Positions 1 through 8,918 of a stretch of DNA of 64,000 nucleotides are shown piece by piece. The notes beneath the pieces were generated by a model. The model did no database searches, had not been told where the DNA came from, and worked only from the letters and a program-made list of their open reading frames with translations. The translations under genes and the position numbers were made by a program. Every line of letters starts with the position of its first letter. Position 1 is the stretch's first letter. This DNA is from Shewanella algae (GTDB taxonomy: Bacteria; Pseudomonadota; Gammaproteobacteria; Enterobacterales; Shewanellaceae). The stretch covers positions 817,001 through 881,000 of the forward strand of contig NZ_CP068230.1 in the NCBI RefSeq assembly GCF_009183365.2, given 5' to 3'.

Positions 1-1004
1 TCGCCATCAAGTACGGTTATGGTGACTTTGGTGATGAAGCCCAAACCCAGGCCGCGCTCAAGTCGCTGCTCAAAGAGGTGCAGCAGCAGGGGCTGAGATA
101 CATAGGCGAGGGCGACTCGAGAGCTGCTTCAGCTGCCCATGCCTATGCCAGTCTCTGGGACAGAGGCGAGGATCCTGTCAAGGAGCTGGCCAGAATGCAG
201 CTGGTCAGGCGCCAGGCGTTGGAGACCTTCTCCGCCAAGGCGCTGTTGCCGGGGCAACCCTTGGGTGAACTCAGCGATGCTCTGGTGCCCATCTATCTGC
301 TGAATCGTTACCAGATCAGCGCCGCGGCCAAGTTTGTCGGCGGCATTGACTATAATTATCTGGCCGATGCCGATAGCGGTAATTGGCATTTTATTGCGCC
401 GGAATTGCAGAAGCGGGCGCTCGATACCCTGTTGGCGACTCTGGATCCCAGAGAGCTTTATCTGCCAACCGAACTCCTGGAGCAACTGGTGCCCAAGGCC
501 GGCAACTATTACCGCAGCCGCGAGAGTTTCGGCTCATCTCTGGGGGTTGCCGTGGATCAGCTGTCCATGGCAGAAGTGCTCAGTCGCCACACAGTGTCGG
601 CGCTGTTGAACCCTGAGCGGCTCAACCGTGTGGATCAGGCCTTTGCCAGAGACACAGAGCAGCTTTCGGTAGAGGATTTGCTGGACAGATTGCTGGGTAA
701 GACACTGTTGAAATCCCTGCCTTCGGGAGATCAGACCAGTATTGCGATGCGGGTAAATGCGGTGGTTTTGGACGGCATGTTGCAGAGTCTGGAGAGTGAC
801 GCCAGCGCCCCGGAAGTCAAAGCCATGGTGAGAATGAAGCTGGATTATCTGCTTAAGCAGTTGCCCAGAAAGGAAAAAAGAAGTTCAGGTTACAAGGCTG
901 CCCACTATGGACAACTGCAAGCTGTGCTTGAACAGGCACTGAAACAAGCCGGAGTCAGAGTGATCAGCAAACCTGCGGAAATACCACCGGGATCGCCGAT
1001 TTAG
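1..1004 (+). CDS. C-terminal part of a DUF5117/DUF4953-type zinc-dependent metalloprotease (5' truncated by window edge)
   Basis: The reading frame is open from base 3 with no convincing start, so the gene begins before the window; a GTG at 78 is internal. The visible part holds the conserved tail of large secreted zinc metalloproteases of the DUF5117/DUF4953 type: a stretch reading YLLNRYQISAAAKFVGGIDY followed by a mainly helical domain of about 200 residues. The catalytic HExxH region would lie upstream and cannot be seen. The family is usually exported and of poorly known substrate. A strong terminator at 1072-1111 ends the transcript. Family assignment rests on recognising the tail only. 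Confidence 0.7.
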   Translation, partial: AIKYGYGDFGDEAQTQAALKSLLKEVQQQGLRYIGEGDSRAASAAHAYASLWDRGEDPVKELARMQLVRRQALETFSAKALLPGQPLGELSDALVPIYLLNRYQISAAAKFVGGIDYNYLADADSGNWHFIAPELQKRALDTLLATLDPRELYLPTELLEQLVPKAGNYYRSRESFGSSLGVAVDQLSMAEVLSRHTVSALLNPERLNRVDQAFARDTEQLSVEDLLDRLLGKTLLKSLPSGDQTSIAMRVNAVVLDGMLQSLESDASAPEVKAMVRMKLDYLLKQLPRKEKRSSGYKAAHYGQLQAVLEQALKQAGVRVISKPAEIPPGSPI

Positions 1005-1071
1005 TACGTCGTAAGGTATTGATTATGTGACATAATTAATGCCATATCTTATATTGGCATCTTTCATATTC

Positions 1072-1111
1072 CAGAGGTTCGGGCCCGTTTTGCACCGAAC
1101 CTCTGTTTTTT
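1072..1111 (+). terminator. Rho-independent terminator abutting the next gene's RBS
   Basis: An 11-bp perfect stem (CAGAGGTTCGG with CCGAACCTCTG) and a 12-base loop are followed by six T. The T run ends one base before the GGGGGAA ribosome binding site of the M16 protease gene, leaving no room for a promoter between them. Confidence 0.85.
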
Positions 1112-1123
1112 GGGGGAATTCTT

Positions 1124-3907
1124 TTGCCAAAAATCCTGTTTCTCAGAGCCTGGCTCGGCAGCTTATTGCTGCTTCTCTGCTTCGTTGCCAAGGCCGATGG
1201 GCTCAGCGTCAGCCCTCGCATTCATCAGGGCCAACTGGACAACGGTCTTAAATATCAATTGGTGGACAACAAGACGCCGGCCAATACCGTCATAATGCGG
1301 ATGCGGATCGCCTCCGGCTCGCTGCTTGAGGCGGAAAATGAGCAGGGGCTGATGCACCTGCTGGAACATATGGCGTTCAAAGGCTCGGCCGCTGTGCCTG
1401 AAGGGGATATGATCCCAAGGTTGCAGCGTCTCGGCTTGAGCTTTGGCGCCGATACCAATGCCGTGACTGAATTTACGCAAACAGTCTATAAGTTCAACAT
1501 CACCCAAGGGGATGAGCAGAAGCTGGATACCGGGTTGATGTTGATGCGGGAGATTGCCGACAGACTCACTCTGGATCCCAAGGCGCTTGCCCAGGAAAAA
1601 GCCGTAGTGCTGGCCGAGCTCAAGGAGCGCACATCGGCCGGGCTGGAAAACTATCGCAACCAGTTGCATTTCTGGTACCCCTCCAGCCTGCTGCCCAGAC
1701 GTTTCCCTATCGGTGAAGTCGCCAGCATCAAGGCGGCAGATGTCGCCAAGCTGCGCTCTTTGTACCAACGTTTCTATACCCCGGAGCGGACAACGCTGAT
1801 CTTGGTCGGCGACCTGGACATCGCCCGTACCGAGGCTCAAATCAAGCAGTTGTTTGCCGATTGGAAGCCGCACCCTCAGGCGGTTGCCGCAGCTCAGGTG
1901 AAGCTTTCTCCGCCTGTAGTCAGAAAGCAGCCTCAGGCGGACGCTTTCTTCGACCCCAGTTTGCCGACTCAAGTCTCTCTTGGAGTGCTGACGCCCATAA
2001 AGCCAAAGCCTGATGGTATTGAACGGCGTCGTCAGTTGATGCTTGAGTCGCTGCTGAGTAACATGCTCTATCAGAGGTTGCAACCGCACCTGTTTGCCGA
2101 AGAAGGTTTCACCGATGCCTCCGTTGAGATAGGGGAAGAGTTTGGCACTGCGGGAAGGGTGCAATTGGCTCTGGCGACCCTGGAAGACAACTGGCAGGAT
2201 GGCGTGGTACTGCTGGAGCAGACCATACGCCAGGCCTTGCAATACGGTTTCAGCAATGAAGAGTTGCAGCAGGCGCTGAAACGCCAACATAAGCAGTATC
2301 TGCTCAATCTGGCCGGCAGTAACACCATTCACAGCCTGAATATGGCCGAGGCTTTGGTATCAATGGATGCCGAGGACTTGATACCGATAGAACCAGCAGA
2401 TGAGCTGGCCATTTTTGAGGCTTTGGCGCCGCAAATTACCCCGGCGCTTATCCAACAGACACTGACTGAGCTTTGGCAGGGGCAACCCTGGATCTATCTC
2501 TCCGGTGCCAAGGCGCCGGCCGCGGCGGAACAACAACTGCTGACGGCATATGAGAACAGCTTGCTGCAATCTGTTACCCCCTATAAGGCCAAACAAGCCA
2601 GCGAGTTTGCCTATCAAAGCTTTGGTGAACCCGGGAAGATAGTGGCCGATAAACGGGATCCCGATACCGGAATACGCCAGTTACGTTTTGCCAATGGGAC
2701 TCTACTCAATCTCAAACCTACCGAGCTTGAGCAGGGCAATGTGGCCGTCAGCTTGTCATTGGGATTCGGTGATTTACCATTTCCGCGCCAAGAAGGTTTG
2801 GGCACTCTGTTCAATAATGCCTTTATTTACGGCGGGCTGGAGCAGCACTCCTGGCAACAGCTGGCGGATATCTTTGCCGGGCAGAACATCTCGGCAAATA
2901 TTGGCGTCAGTACTGAAGGCTTTGGCGGCGTGACCAATACCAATGCCGATGAACTCAGAACCCAACTTGGGCTACAGGCCGCCTTTCTAACCGCCCCGGG
3001 TTGGCGACAGGAAGCCATCAACCTCTTCCGGCAACAAGTCAAGGCAGAGAGCCAGAGCCGTAATGCCAATCCGGAAGAGGCCTTCTGGGATGGTCTGAGC
3101 GGACTCTTGTTCCCCGGCGATCCCCGATATGGTTACGGCCGGGAAGAACAGGTATTACAGCGGGACTTTGCTGAAATTGCCAAGGTGTTGGCGTCGGCGC
3201 TGGATAAGGGAATGCTGGAAATCGCGCTGGTAGGTGATTTCGATGAGGCTCAGGGGATAAAAGCGGTCGCTGAGACATTCGCCGCCATCAAGCGGCATCC
3301 GGCCAAGGCTCCGGCCTTCGAACGGCCGGTATTCCCCAAGGTGCCGGCACAGAGCCAAATCTTGCACCGGGGCGCAGAGAACTCGGCGGCACTGGCCTGG
3401 CTGTGGCCGACCACCGACATGCAGAATGTTCGACGCCACAGCGAACTGATGTTACTTGAGCAGGTGATGGGCATTCTGTTGAATGAAGAGGTCAGGGAAA
3501 AAGCCGGCGCCGGATATTCGCCTTATACCTTTAATCATTTCGATTGGCATCCAACAGGTTACGGTTATCTGGGGCTCTTTACTGTCACAGATGCCGCCAA
3601 GCTGAAGGCTGCCGAACAGGGCTTTGCCGCGGTCGTGGCCAGAGTCAAGGCCAAGGGTGGCATAGATGCCGATCTGCTGGAGCGGGCGCGCCAGCCCTTG
3701 TTGCAGTGGTTTGAAAGTGCCCCGGGAAGTAACGGTTTCTGGTTGGATCTGGCGGCAACGGCCCAAAGTCGGCCGGGCCGCTGGCAGGGATGGCAGCAGC
3801 GCAGGCAGATACTGGGGCAACTGGATGGAGAAGCCCTGGAAGCCGTGGCCCGTGAGTATCTTGAGAATGATCGCCGCTTGAGTGTGACCAGCAGTTACGG
3901 CGGCTAA
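1124..3907 (+). CDS. M16 family zinc peptidase, PqqL-like, exported
   Basis: A 927-residue insulinase/pitrilysin-family protease. The start is TTG, chosen because GGGGGAA lies 6 bases upstream and translation opens with a signal peptide (hydrophobic LGSLLLLLCFVAKA, cleavage near residue 24). The inverted zinc motif HLLEH is at residues 78-82, and Glu158 in the AQEKAVVLAE segment is the expected third ligand. The N-terminal half is the catalytic M16 unit. The second half (about 510-927) is the usual inactive M16 domain without HxxEH. Length and layout match E. coli PqqL (about 930 residues), a periplasmic peptidase. The stop codon overlaps the convergent kinase gene by 4 bases, with no terminator between them. 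Confidence 0.88.
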   Translation: MPKILFLRAWLGSLLLLLCFVAKADGLSVSPRIHQGQLDNGLKYQLVDNKTPANTVIMRMRIASGSLLEAENEQGLMHLLEHMAFKGSAAVPEGDMIPRLQRLGLSFGADTNAVTEFTQTVYKFNITQGDEQKLDTGLMLMREIADRLTLDPKALAQEKAVVLAELKERTSAGLENYRNQLHFWYPSSLLPRRFPIGEVASIKAADVAKLRSLYQRFYTPERTTLILVGDLDIARTEAQIKQLFADWKPHPQAVAAAQVKLSPPVVRKQPQADAFFDPSLPTQVSLGVLTPIKPKPDGIERRRQLMLESLLSNMLYQRLQPHLFAEEGFTDASVEIGEEFGTAGRVQLALATLEDNWQDGVVLLEQTIRQALQYGFSNEELQQALKRQHKQYLLNLAGSNTIHSLNMAEALVSMDAEDLIPIEPADELAIFEALAPQITPALIQQTLTELWQGQPWIYLSGAKAPAAAEQQLLTAYENSLLQSVTPYKAKQASEFAYQSFGEPGKIVADKRDPDTGIRQLRFANGTLLNLKPTELEQGNVAVSLSLGFGDLPFPRQEGLGTLFNNAFIYGGLEQHSWQQLADIFAGQNISANIGVSTEGFGGVTNTNADELRTQLGLQAAFLTAPGWRQEAINLFRQQVKAESQSRNANPEEAFWDGLSGLLFPGDPRYGYGREEQVLQRDFAEIAKVLASALDKGMLEIALVGDFDEAQGIKAVAETFAAIKRHPAKAPAFERPVFPKVPAQSQILHRGAENSAALAWLWPTTDMQNVRRHSELMLLEQVMGILLNEEVREKAGAGYSPYTFNHFDWHPTGYGYLGLFTVTDAAKLKAAEQGFAAVVARVKAKGGIDADLLERARQPLLQWFESAPGSNGFWLDLAATAQSRPGRWQGWQQRRQILGQLDGEALEAVAREYLENDRRLSVTSSYGG

Positions 3908-5712
3908 CCTCCGCTCTTGGGGTTTCTCGGATAGAAGCGTTCCGGCTTGCGCTGCAGGTGTTCGAACCTGCGGGTATTTTTATAGGGCAGCTTCATAAAC
4001 CCCGAAACCCCCTGGCCCTGGATCTTGTCGACATGACGGAGGATCCTGTCCAGACAGGCGCGAAACTGCGCCTGTTTTCTCGGGTTGAGCAGTCTCAGAT
4101 AACTGTGGATCTTCATATGGGTTGGCAGGGCTTCGAAGATGATACAGCCTGTGTGGTGTATCTGGTTGAGCCAGCCCAGCTCTGTCATGATTTCCGCAGG
4201 CAGCTCCAGGTTTTCATCCGGATCCCGGCCATCTTCAAAGTAAGAGTGCAGCCTGGATTGATCTTCGAGTGTCGGCACATCGCCCACCTCAAAGGGCAGC
4301 AGCTGATCCGCCTTGGCCTTGAACGGCTCTGAAGGGGCGCTGCGTTCCAGGTGCAGGGTATCTTTGGCGTTGAAGAAACAGGCCTTGAAGATACCTATGC
4401 GATGAATGCCCCGGGCCAGGGTCACCATGTTGTTGACCGCCTGAATCAATGCCGGCCTGAGCTCTTCATCATAAAGCGCCAGGTTGGAGTCGATATAGAC
4501 GCCTGTCTCCTGCCAATGAATCGCCAAACCGCCCACTATAGGATACTGACCCAGGCGGCCTACGGCAGCGATAAAGCCCTTCTCTGTGTCTCCCATACCG
4601 GCGAGGAAGTTGCGGTAGTACTTCTCCAGTTGAATATCTTCGGCGCGAATAGCCTCGGCATCGGCGTCCGGATGATGGCTGCGCAGAAACGACTTACGCG
4701 AACTGTAGCTGACTGTTTCCACATCCCGGGCTCGCTTCTGTACCCAGACGGGGATCTCGGCATTCAGCTCCTGTGGCAGCGGTGGCAGTAAAAGATGCTG
4801 GCTGTATCTCATACTGCGCAGGAAGTAGTCGCCGGCCTTGAGGCGGGTGAGAGGATCTGAGCCCAACATCCCCTCGAGGATCCTGGCCAGTTCCATCGGT
4901 AGACCTATGCTGGTAGGCGGGATAACCTGGGAACCGAAGCGGCTGGCCTGACCGGACGCCAGCGCATAGAGGGTGGCGGCAACCCCCTGTTCATCAAACC
5001 TGGGGCTGGAAAGCGCCCCCGAGAGTTGCTCATCGCCGATAAAGTAAACATCGCCCATGCGGGCGTTGGTATGCTGCTGATCGCTCGACATTAACTCCAT
5101 CACATTGCCGCCAACCGGGCGGTTGTCGGCATCGCGCTGGGCAAATACCGCCGAGCCCCAGTCAATCAAAGACAACTTGTCTTCCTCTGGGTCATAAACC
5201 AGGTTGGAAGGTTTGATATCCCCGTGTACCAAGGGTCTGCCGCTGCGAAGATATTGCAATAGATCCGCCAACTGCCTGGCAATGCTCATGATTTCTGCCA
5301 CCGGCAAGGCGCCTTGGCGGCGGCAGCGCTGATCCAGATCCTGGCCCTGAGCTCTGGCCATCACCAGGATCCCCTGGCGCCCGACTCTGTCGAACTTTAT
5401 CAGTGGCGGCACATTGGGATGATTGACCTGAGACAGCATGAAAGCCTCTTCTTCCAATCTGTCCTGTACCTGCTGAGGCAGGGTGATGCGAGAGAACTTG
5501 AATACATGTTCCTGACCATGGCTGTTTCGTCCGGCGAACACAAAACCATAGGCGCCTTTGCCTATCAGTTGCGGGTCATCATAGCCCAACTTGATCAGTT
5601 GCTGGCGGCAGAGGCGGATCCAGGCCCTGTGTTTGCGGGCATCATCGGCCTTAAGCAGATAGACGGACTGCTCTTCAGAAATATAAAAGTGCTGCAGTTC
5701 AGGTGTTTGCAA
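3904..5712 (-). CDS. Eukaryotic-type serine/threonine protein kinase with long uncharacterised C-terminal region
   Basis: A 602-residue protein with an N-terminal protein kinase fold: glycine loop GKGAYGFVF (51-59), a candidate ATP-binding lysine in HVFKFS (Lys72), catalytic loop HGDIKPSN (163-170) and metal-binding IDWGS (183-187). The loop has HGD instead of HRD, as in many bacterial and small-molecule kinases. Residues from about 330 to 602 contain no domain I recognise. There is no transmembrane helix, so it is probably cytoplasmic. The TTG start is preferred because TGGAGA lies 6 bases upstream; the frame stays open to another TTG at 5745 with no ribosome binding site. Substrate unknown. 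Confidence 0.8.
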   Translation of the reverse strand: MQTPELQHFYISEEQSVYLLKADDARKHRAWIRLCRQQLIKLGYDDPQLIGKGAYGFVFAGRNSHGQEHVFKFSRITLPQQVQDRLEEEAFMLSQVNHPNVPPLIKFDRVGRQGILVMARAQGQDLDQRCRRQGALPVAEIMSIARQLADLLQYLRSGRPLVHGDIKPSNLVYDPEEDKLSLIDWGSAVFAQRDADNRPVGGNVMELMSSDQQHTNARMGDVYFIGDEQLSGALSSPRFDEQGVAATLYALASGQASRFGSQVIPPTSIGLPMELARILEGMLGSDPLTRLKAGDYFLRSMRYSQHLLLPPLPQELNAEIPVWVQKRARDVETVSYSSRKSFLRSHHPDADAEAIRAEDIQLEKYYRNFLAGMGDTEKGFIAAVGRLGQYPIVGGLAIHWQETGVYIDSNLALYDEELRPALIQAVNNMVTLARGIHRIGIFKACFFNAKDTLHLERSAPSEPFKAKADQLLPFEVGDVPTLEDQSRLHSYFEDGRDPDENLELPAEIMTELGWLNQIHHTGCIIFEALPTHMKIHSYLRLLNPRKQAQFRACLDRILRHVDKIQGQGVSGFMKLPYKNTRRFEHLQRKPERFYPRNPKSGG

Positions 5713-5940
5713 GCGATTTCTCCATTGGCACAGGCAAGGATACAAAATAACAACAAGCAGAAGCTCATTAAAACAGCAAGGGATAACAGCGGCAAGTTGT
5801 GACTCTGGGATCCAGCTCAGAACCAGGCTTCCTAGCGTATCCTTTTGGGCGGCACTTTGACCTATATCAATTTCATTGCGCCCTCCCCAGAGTAACCTGT
5901 TTGCAACAAGCCGCAGTGGCAGAAGAGATTTGGAGGCCTT

Positions 5941-6288
5941 ATGTCAGTGCCAGATAAGCAGGAGCTGATCGAACTGTTCGAGTATGCTCGTCCCAGGGTG
6001 ATACAGTCGATGGAATTGCGTCATTGTCCCCATGCGGGTTTCTACAATCCGGTGGACGACCGCTGTAACTTTTGTCATCAGGGATTGGAGTGTATCTGGA
6101 TGAACCAGAATGATGAACTGGTGGATCTGGAACAGAAATCACTCGAAGAGTTGAAGCAGCAGTTATTGATTGCCGTCGACTTTGTCGACTCCAGCCTGAG
6201 CCCGCACCATTTGTCACGACGCAAGTGCCAGTGTGATAACTGTAATTGGTTGCGCAAGGTGCAGGAGACCCTGGCCAGACTGCCCTGA
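5941..6288 (+). CDS. Small Cys-rich protein of unknown function
   Basis: A 115-residue soluble protein starting at ATG behind a good TGGAGG ribosome binding site. It has two metal-site-like clusters: CPHAG...CNFCHQGLEC in the first half, and RRKCQCDNCNW near the C terminus, so a zinc-binding or ribbon role is possible. I recognise no named family. It is transcribed divergently from the kinase gene across about 230 bases and is followed at once by a strong terminator, so it is probably monocistronic. Confidence 0.75.
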   Translation: MSVPDKQELIELFEYARPRVIQSMELRHCPHAGFYNPVDDRCNFCHQGLECIWMNQNDELVDLEQKSLEELKQQLLIAVDFVDSSLSPHHLSRRKCQCDNCNWLRKVQETLARLP

Positions 6289-6308
6289 ATAGCTTGAAAA
6301 CTGATGCT

Positions 6309-6350
6309 GCCCGCCCCGGAGTCATTGCACGCTCCGCGGCGGGCTTTTTT
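6309..6350 (+). terminator. Rho-independent terminator
   Basis: GC-rich arms (GCCCGCC with GGCGGGC, and an inner CCGGAG/CTCCG pairing) are followed by six T. It closes the Cys-rich small gene. Confidence 0.85.
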
Positions 6351-6429
6351 GTCTGTTGCTGTTGGGCTCTTTGCAATCGGCGTCCAAGTCGATAGAGTAT
6401 CAAGGTTTTCTGATACACAGGATGGATAG

Positions 6430-7086
6430 ATGGAACCCGGATTCTGGCATGAACGCTGGCACAAGCAGCAGATAGGTTTTCACCAGCAGGATATTAACCC
6501 TTTTTTGGTGAAGTACTGGTCCACACTCGCACTCAGGGGGAATGAGCAGGTCTTTGTCCCGCTTTGCGGCAAGTCTTTGGACATGTGTTATCTGGCCGAG
6601 AAGGGCCATGATCTGCTTGGTTGCGAACTGAGCGAATTGGCTGTCAGGCAGTTTTTTGAAGAGAACGGCCTTGAGTATCAACAGAATGCCTTTGGCGAAT
6701 TGCAGGCGTTTTCCAGCGAACAGATGACCTTGTTGCAGGGTGACTTGTTTGCGATCAAGGCTGAGCAATTGGCGTCGGTTGGCGCCTTCTACGACAGGGC
6801 GGCGCTAATCGCCTGGCCTGAGGAGATGCGTTTGCAATATGCCGCCAAGCTGGCCGCCTTGCTGCCAAGGGGTTGTTGCGGTTTGTTGGTTACTCTGGAA
6901 TATCCGCAGGATATGCTCAAGGGGCCGCCATTCAGCGTGACTCAGGAGTGGATAACGGAGCGTATGAGCCAGTGGTTTGAGGTCACTTTGCTGGAGCAAG
7001 CCGATGTATTGGCCGACAACCCCAGGTTCATTGCCAAAGAGGTGCCTTGGCTCAATGAGAGTGCCTATCTGCTGAAACGTAAATAA
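6430..7086 (+). CDS. tpm: Thiopurine S-methyltransferase
   Basis: A 218-residue SAM-dependent methyltransferase of the TPMT family. It opens with the family's MEPGFWHERWHKQQIGFHQ segment, and the SAM site includes VPLCGKSLDMCYLAEKGH and GCELSELAV. Bacterial Tpm methylates thiopurines and metalloid compounds such as selenium or tellurium oxyanion derivatives. Its natural substrate is unsettled. It is cytoplasmic, of full family length, and stands alone before the convergent porin gene. Confidence 0.92.
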   Translation: MEPGFWHERWHKQQIGFHQQDINPFLVKYWSTLALRGNEQVFVPLCGKSLDMCYLAEKGHDLLGCELSELAVRQFFEENGLEYQQNAFGELQAFSSEQMTLLQGDLFAIKAEQLASVGAFYDRAALIAWPEEMRLQYAAKLAALLPRGCCGLLVTLEYPQDMLKGPPFSVTQEWITERMSQWFEVTLLEQADVLADNPRFIAKEVPWLNESAYLLKRK

Positions 7087-7146
7087 GTTACCCAGGAAAT
7101 TATAATAATCCAAGGCGGAACAATCGGTTAGTAGAAATTTTGGCAA

Positions 7147-7174
7147 ACAAAAAGGCGACCCAGAGGTCGCCTTT
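7147..7174 (-). terminator. Terminator of the porin gene (weakly bidirectional)
   Basis: A 10-bp perfect stem, AAAGGCGACC with GGTCGCCTTT, and a CAGA loop. On the minus strand it is followed by a T-rich tract, so it ends the porin transcript; on the plus strand the T run after it is short. Confidence 0.8.
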
Positions 7175-7203
7175 AGTGTCTATAACCACTATCTCAACAG
7201 AGA

Positions 7204-8280
7204 TTAGAAGTCGTAACGTACACCCACGGTGAATACGTTGTCGTCTTCCAGGTCAACTTTCAGGCCGCCAACATCTTTGAACTCGCCTTGGTAGTTTGCG
7301 TAGTGAGCAAACAGCAGAGTAGACTTGGCTACACGGTAGTCTGCACCCACGATGAAGCTTTGTACTTCGATGTCATTGGCTGTTTTAACACCAACGCCAT
7401 CAACTGGAACGTTTTTGAAGTACTTACCGAAACCGGCTTCGTCATAGCCGTATTCGGCTTTCAGGTTAACGCCGTTCAGGTTGTAAACCACGTTGATGAA
7501 GTAAGTGTTGTTGTCGTCAGAACCGTCAACGATGCTTTCAGAGTTCTGGAACAGACCGCCCAGTTTGAAGTCACCCAGCTTAACTTGACCAACGGCGCGG
7601 TATGCATCGATACCACCGATAGCCTTGTTGTAGGCGATGGCAGCATAGTAGTTCTGAGCTTTCAGCTTCTTGTCACCGATAGTGGCGCTCAGAGCGTACA
7701 TGTTGTCTTTGTCGATTTCTTTACCGCTCGCGTCGTAAGTCGCGTAGTTGTCTTCCATCAGGTAAGTGGCGTTCAGAGTGATCAGGTCAGCGATCTTTGG
7801 TGAGTAGTACCAAACACCGTCACCGCTACGAACTTGGCCACCAACCAAACGGTCGATATCCGCGTTGGTGTTACCGAATACGTCTACACCGCCTTCAGCT
7901 TGCTTGAATACTGTGTCGTTACGACCAGCCAGTACAGTACCGAAGTTGGTTTTTACACCCAGGTAAGTGTTACGGGCTTTGAAAGTGTCGCCAGAACCTG
8001 AAGTGTTCTCTACCTGGAATTCCATTTGGTAGAGCATTTCTACGCCATCAGCAATCTTCTCGGAACCTTTTACACCCAGGTGTGAGAAGTTGTTTTCGAT
8101 GTAAGTACCGCTTTCACCGTACTCAACACCGCTAGTACCAGTTTGCAGTGTGGCACCTGTGTCAGAGTTGGTGATAGACAGATCCAGACGGCCATACAGA
8201 GTTGGGCCATCAGCCAGCGCACCGAAAGAGGCTGCGGCCAGAACTGTTGCTACTGACGCAGAGATAAGGGTCTTCTTCAT
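7204..8280 (-). CDS. General porin, trimeric outer-membrane beta-barrel
   Basis: A 358-residue Gram-negative porin. It has a signal peptide (MKKTLISASVATVLAAASFGALA), then mature DGPTLYGRLDLSI, alternating beta strands, the FSHLGVKGSEKIADGVEMLYQMEFQ segment typical of the OmpC/OmpU class, and a terminal aromatic VGVRYDF for barrel assembly. A GGGAG ribosome binding site lies 9 bases before the ATG. Codon use appears strongly biased, suggesting high expression. It is preceded by a long AT-rich regulatory region with a CRP-like site. Confidence 0.93.
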   Translation of the reverse strand: MKKTLISASVATVLAAASFGALADGPTLYGRLDLSITNSDTGATLQTGTSGVEYGESGTYIENNFSHLGVKGSEKIADGVEMLYQMEFQVENTSGSGDTFKARNTYLGVKTNFGTVLAGRNDTVFKQAEGGVDVFGNTNADIDRLVGGQVRSGDGVWYYSPKIADLITLNATYLMEDNYATYDASGKEIDKDNMYALSATIGDKKLKAQNYYAAIAYNKAIGGIDAYRAVGQVKLGDFKLGGLFQNSESIVDGSDDNNTYFINVVYNLNGVNLKAEYGYDEAGFGKYFKNVPVDGVGVKTANDIEVQSFIVGADYRVAKSTLLFAHYANYQGEFKDVGGLKVDLEDDNVFTVGVRYDF

Positions 8281-8918
8281 GTGTTGTGCTCCCTAGAACC
8301 TGAGTTCTATTCCATGTATTTATGGTTATTTAACAAACGAGTGTTCCTGGATTTGTAGCGGACATCCTGTCCGTCACAAAGCTGCGCTGATTCTTACAGT
8401 TTTGTTTGCTCAAGATTGTGGCCTAGATCAAACTTTTTGCCCCATTCTTGTGGGAAAAGCCTTAATCTGTGACCAAAATGTCCATTTCGGTTAAAAACTA
8501 TTCAACCGCCATTGTTCACAAAATCAGCATAATCATCTTTTCGCTATAAAAAGATAACTTTGCAGTATGAGGGACTGTATCAGCTGGTTATTTTTAATAG
8601 ATCAAATTGTAAATTAGTGATAGATGAAGTTTTAATAAAAGTGAAATTTTTCATCATAAAAATGATATTTATGTGCTCTGGTTCTCATTTAGGCACCCAA
8701 TCCGGCCAGTGGCAAACTCTACCTTATATAGCCAAGTAGCTGTCCTGGTTCACTCCATGGTGCCCTATCTATCCCTAAAAGAAGCTCTGTATTTACTAAG
8801 CCGTTTATATCCATAAGCCCAAGCAAAACATACCCGGGATATACACACTCTCTTACTCGGCTTGGGGATAGCCGGGTATTCGGCTAAAATGCCACCGAAG
8901 ATAATTGGGAACCAAGTT
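8281..8918. other. Long AT-rich intergenic region between porin and tcdA
   Basis: About 640 bases between divergent genes with no supported coding sequence. The porin-proximal half is AT-rich and holds the CRP-like site. The tcdA-proximal half shows no clear feature apart from CGGCTtggggatAGCCG just before tcdA. Confidence 0.6.
8414..8435. promoter_or_regulatory. Candidate CRP binding site upstream of the porin
   Basis: The core TGTGgcCTAGATCAaA matches the CRP consensus TGTGATCTAGATCACA at 13 of 16 positions, including the whole CTAGATCA centre. It lies 134-155 bases upstream of the porin start codon. Site inferred from sequence only. Confidence 0.5.

Noticed and set aside
1163..2332. 389-codon minus-strand open frame inside the M16 protease gene
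   Set aside because: It lies wholly antisense to a clearly coding gene, has no recognisable protein features and no ribosome binding site. It reflects codon bias of the plus strand.
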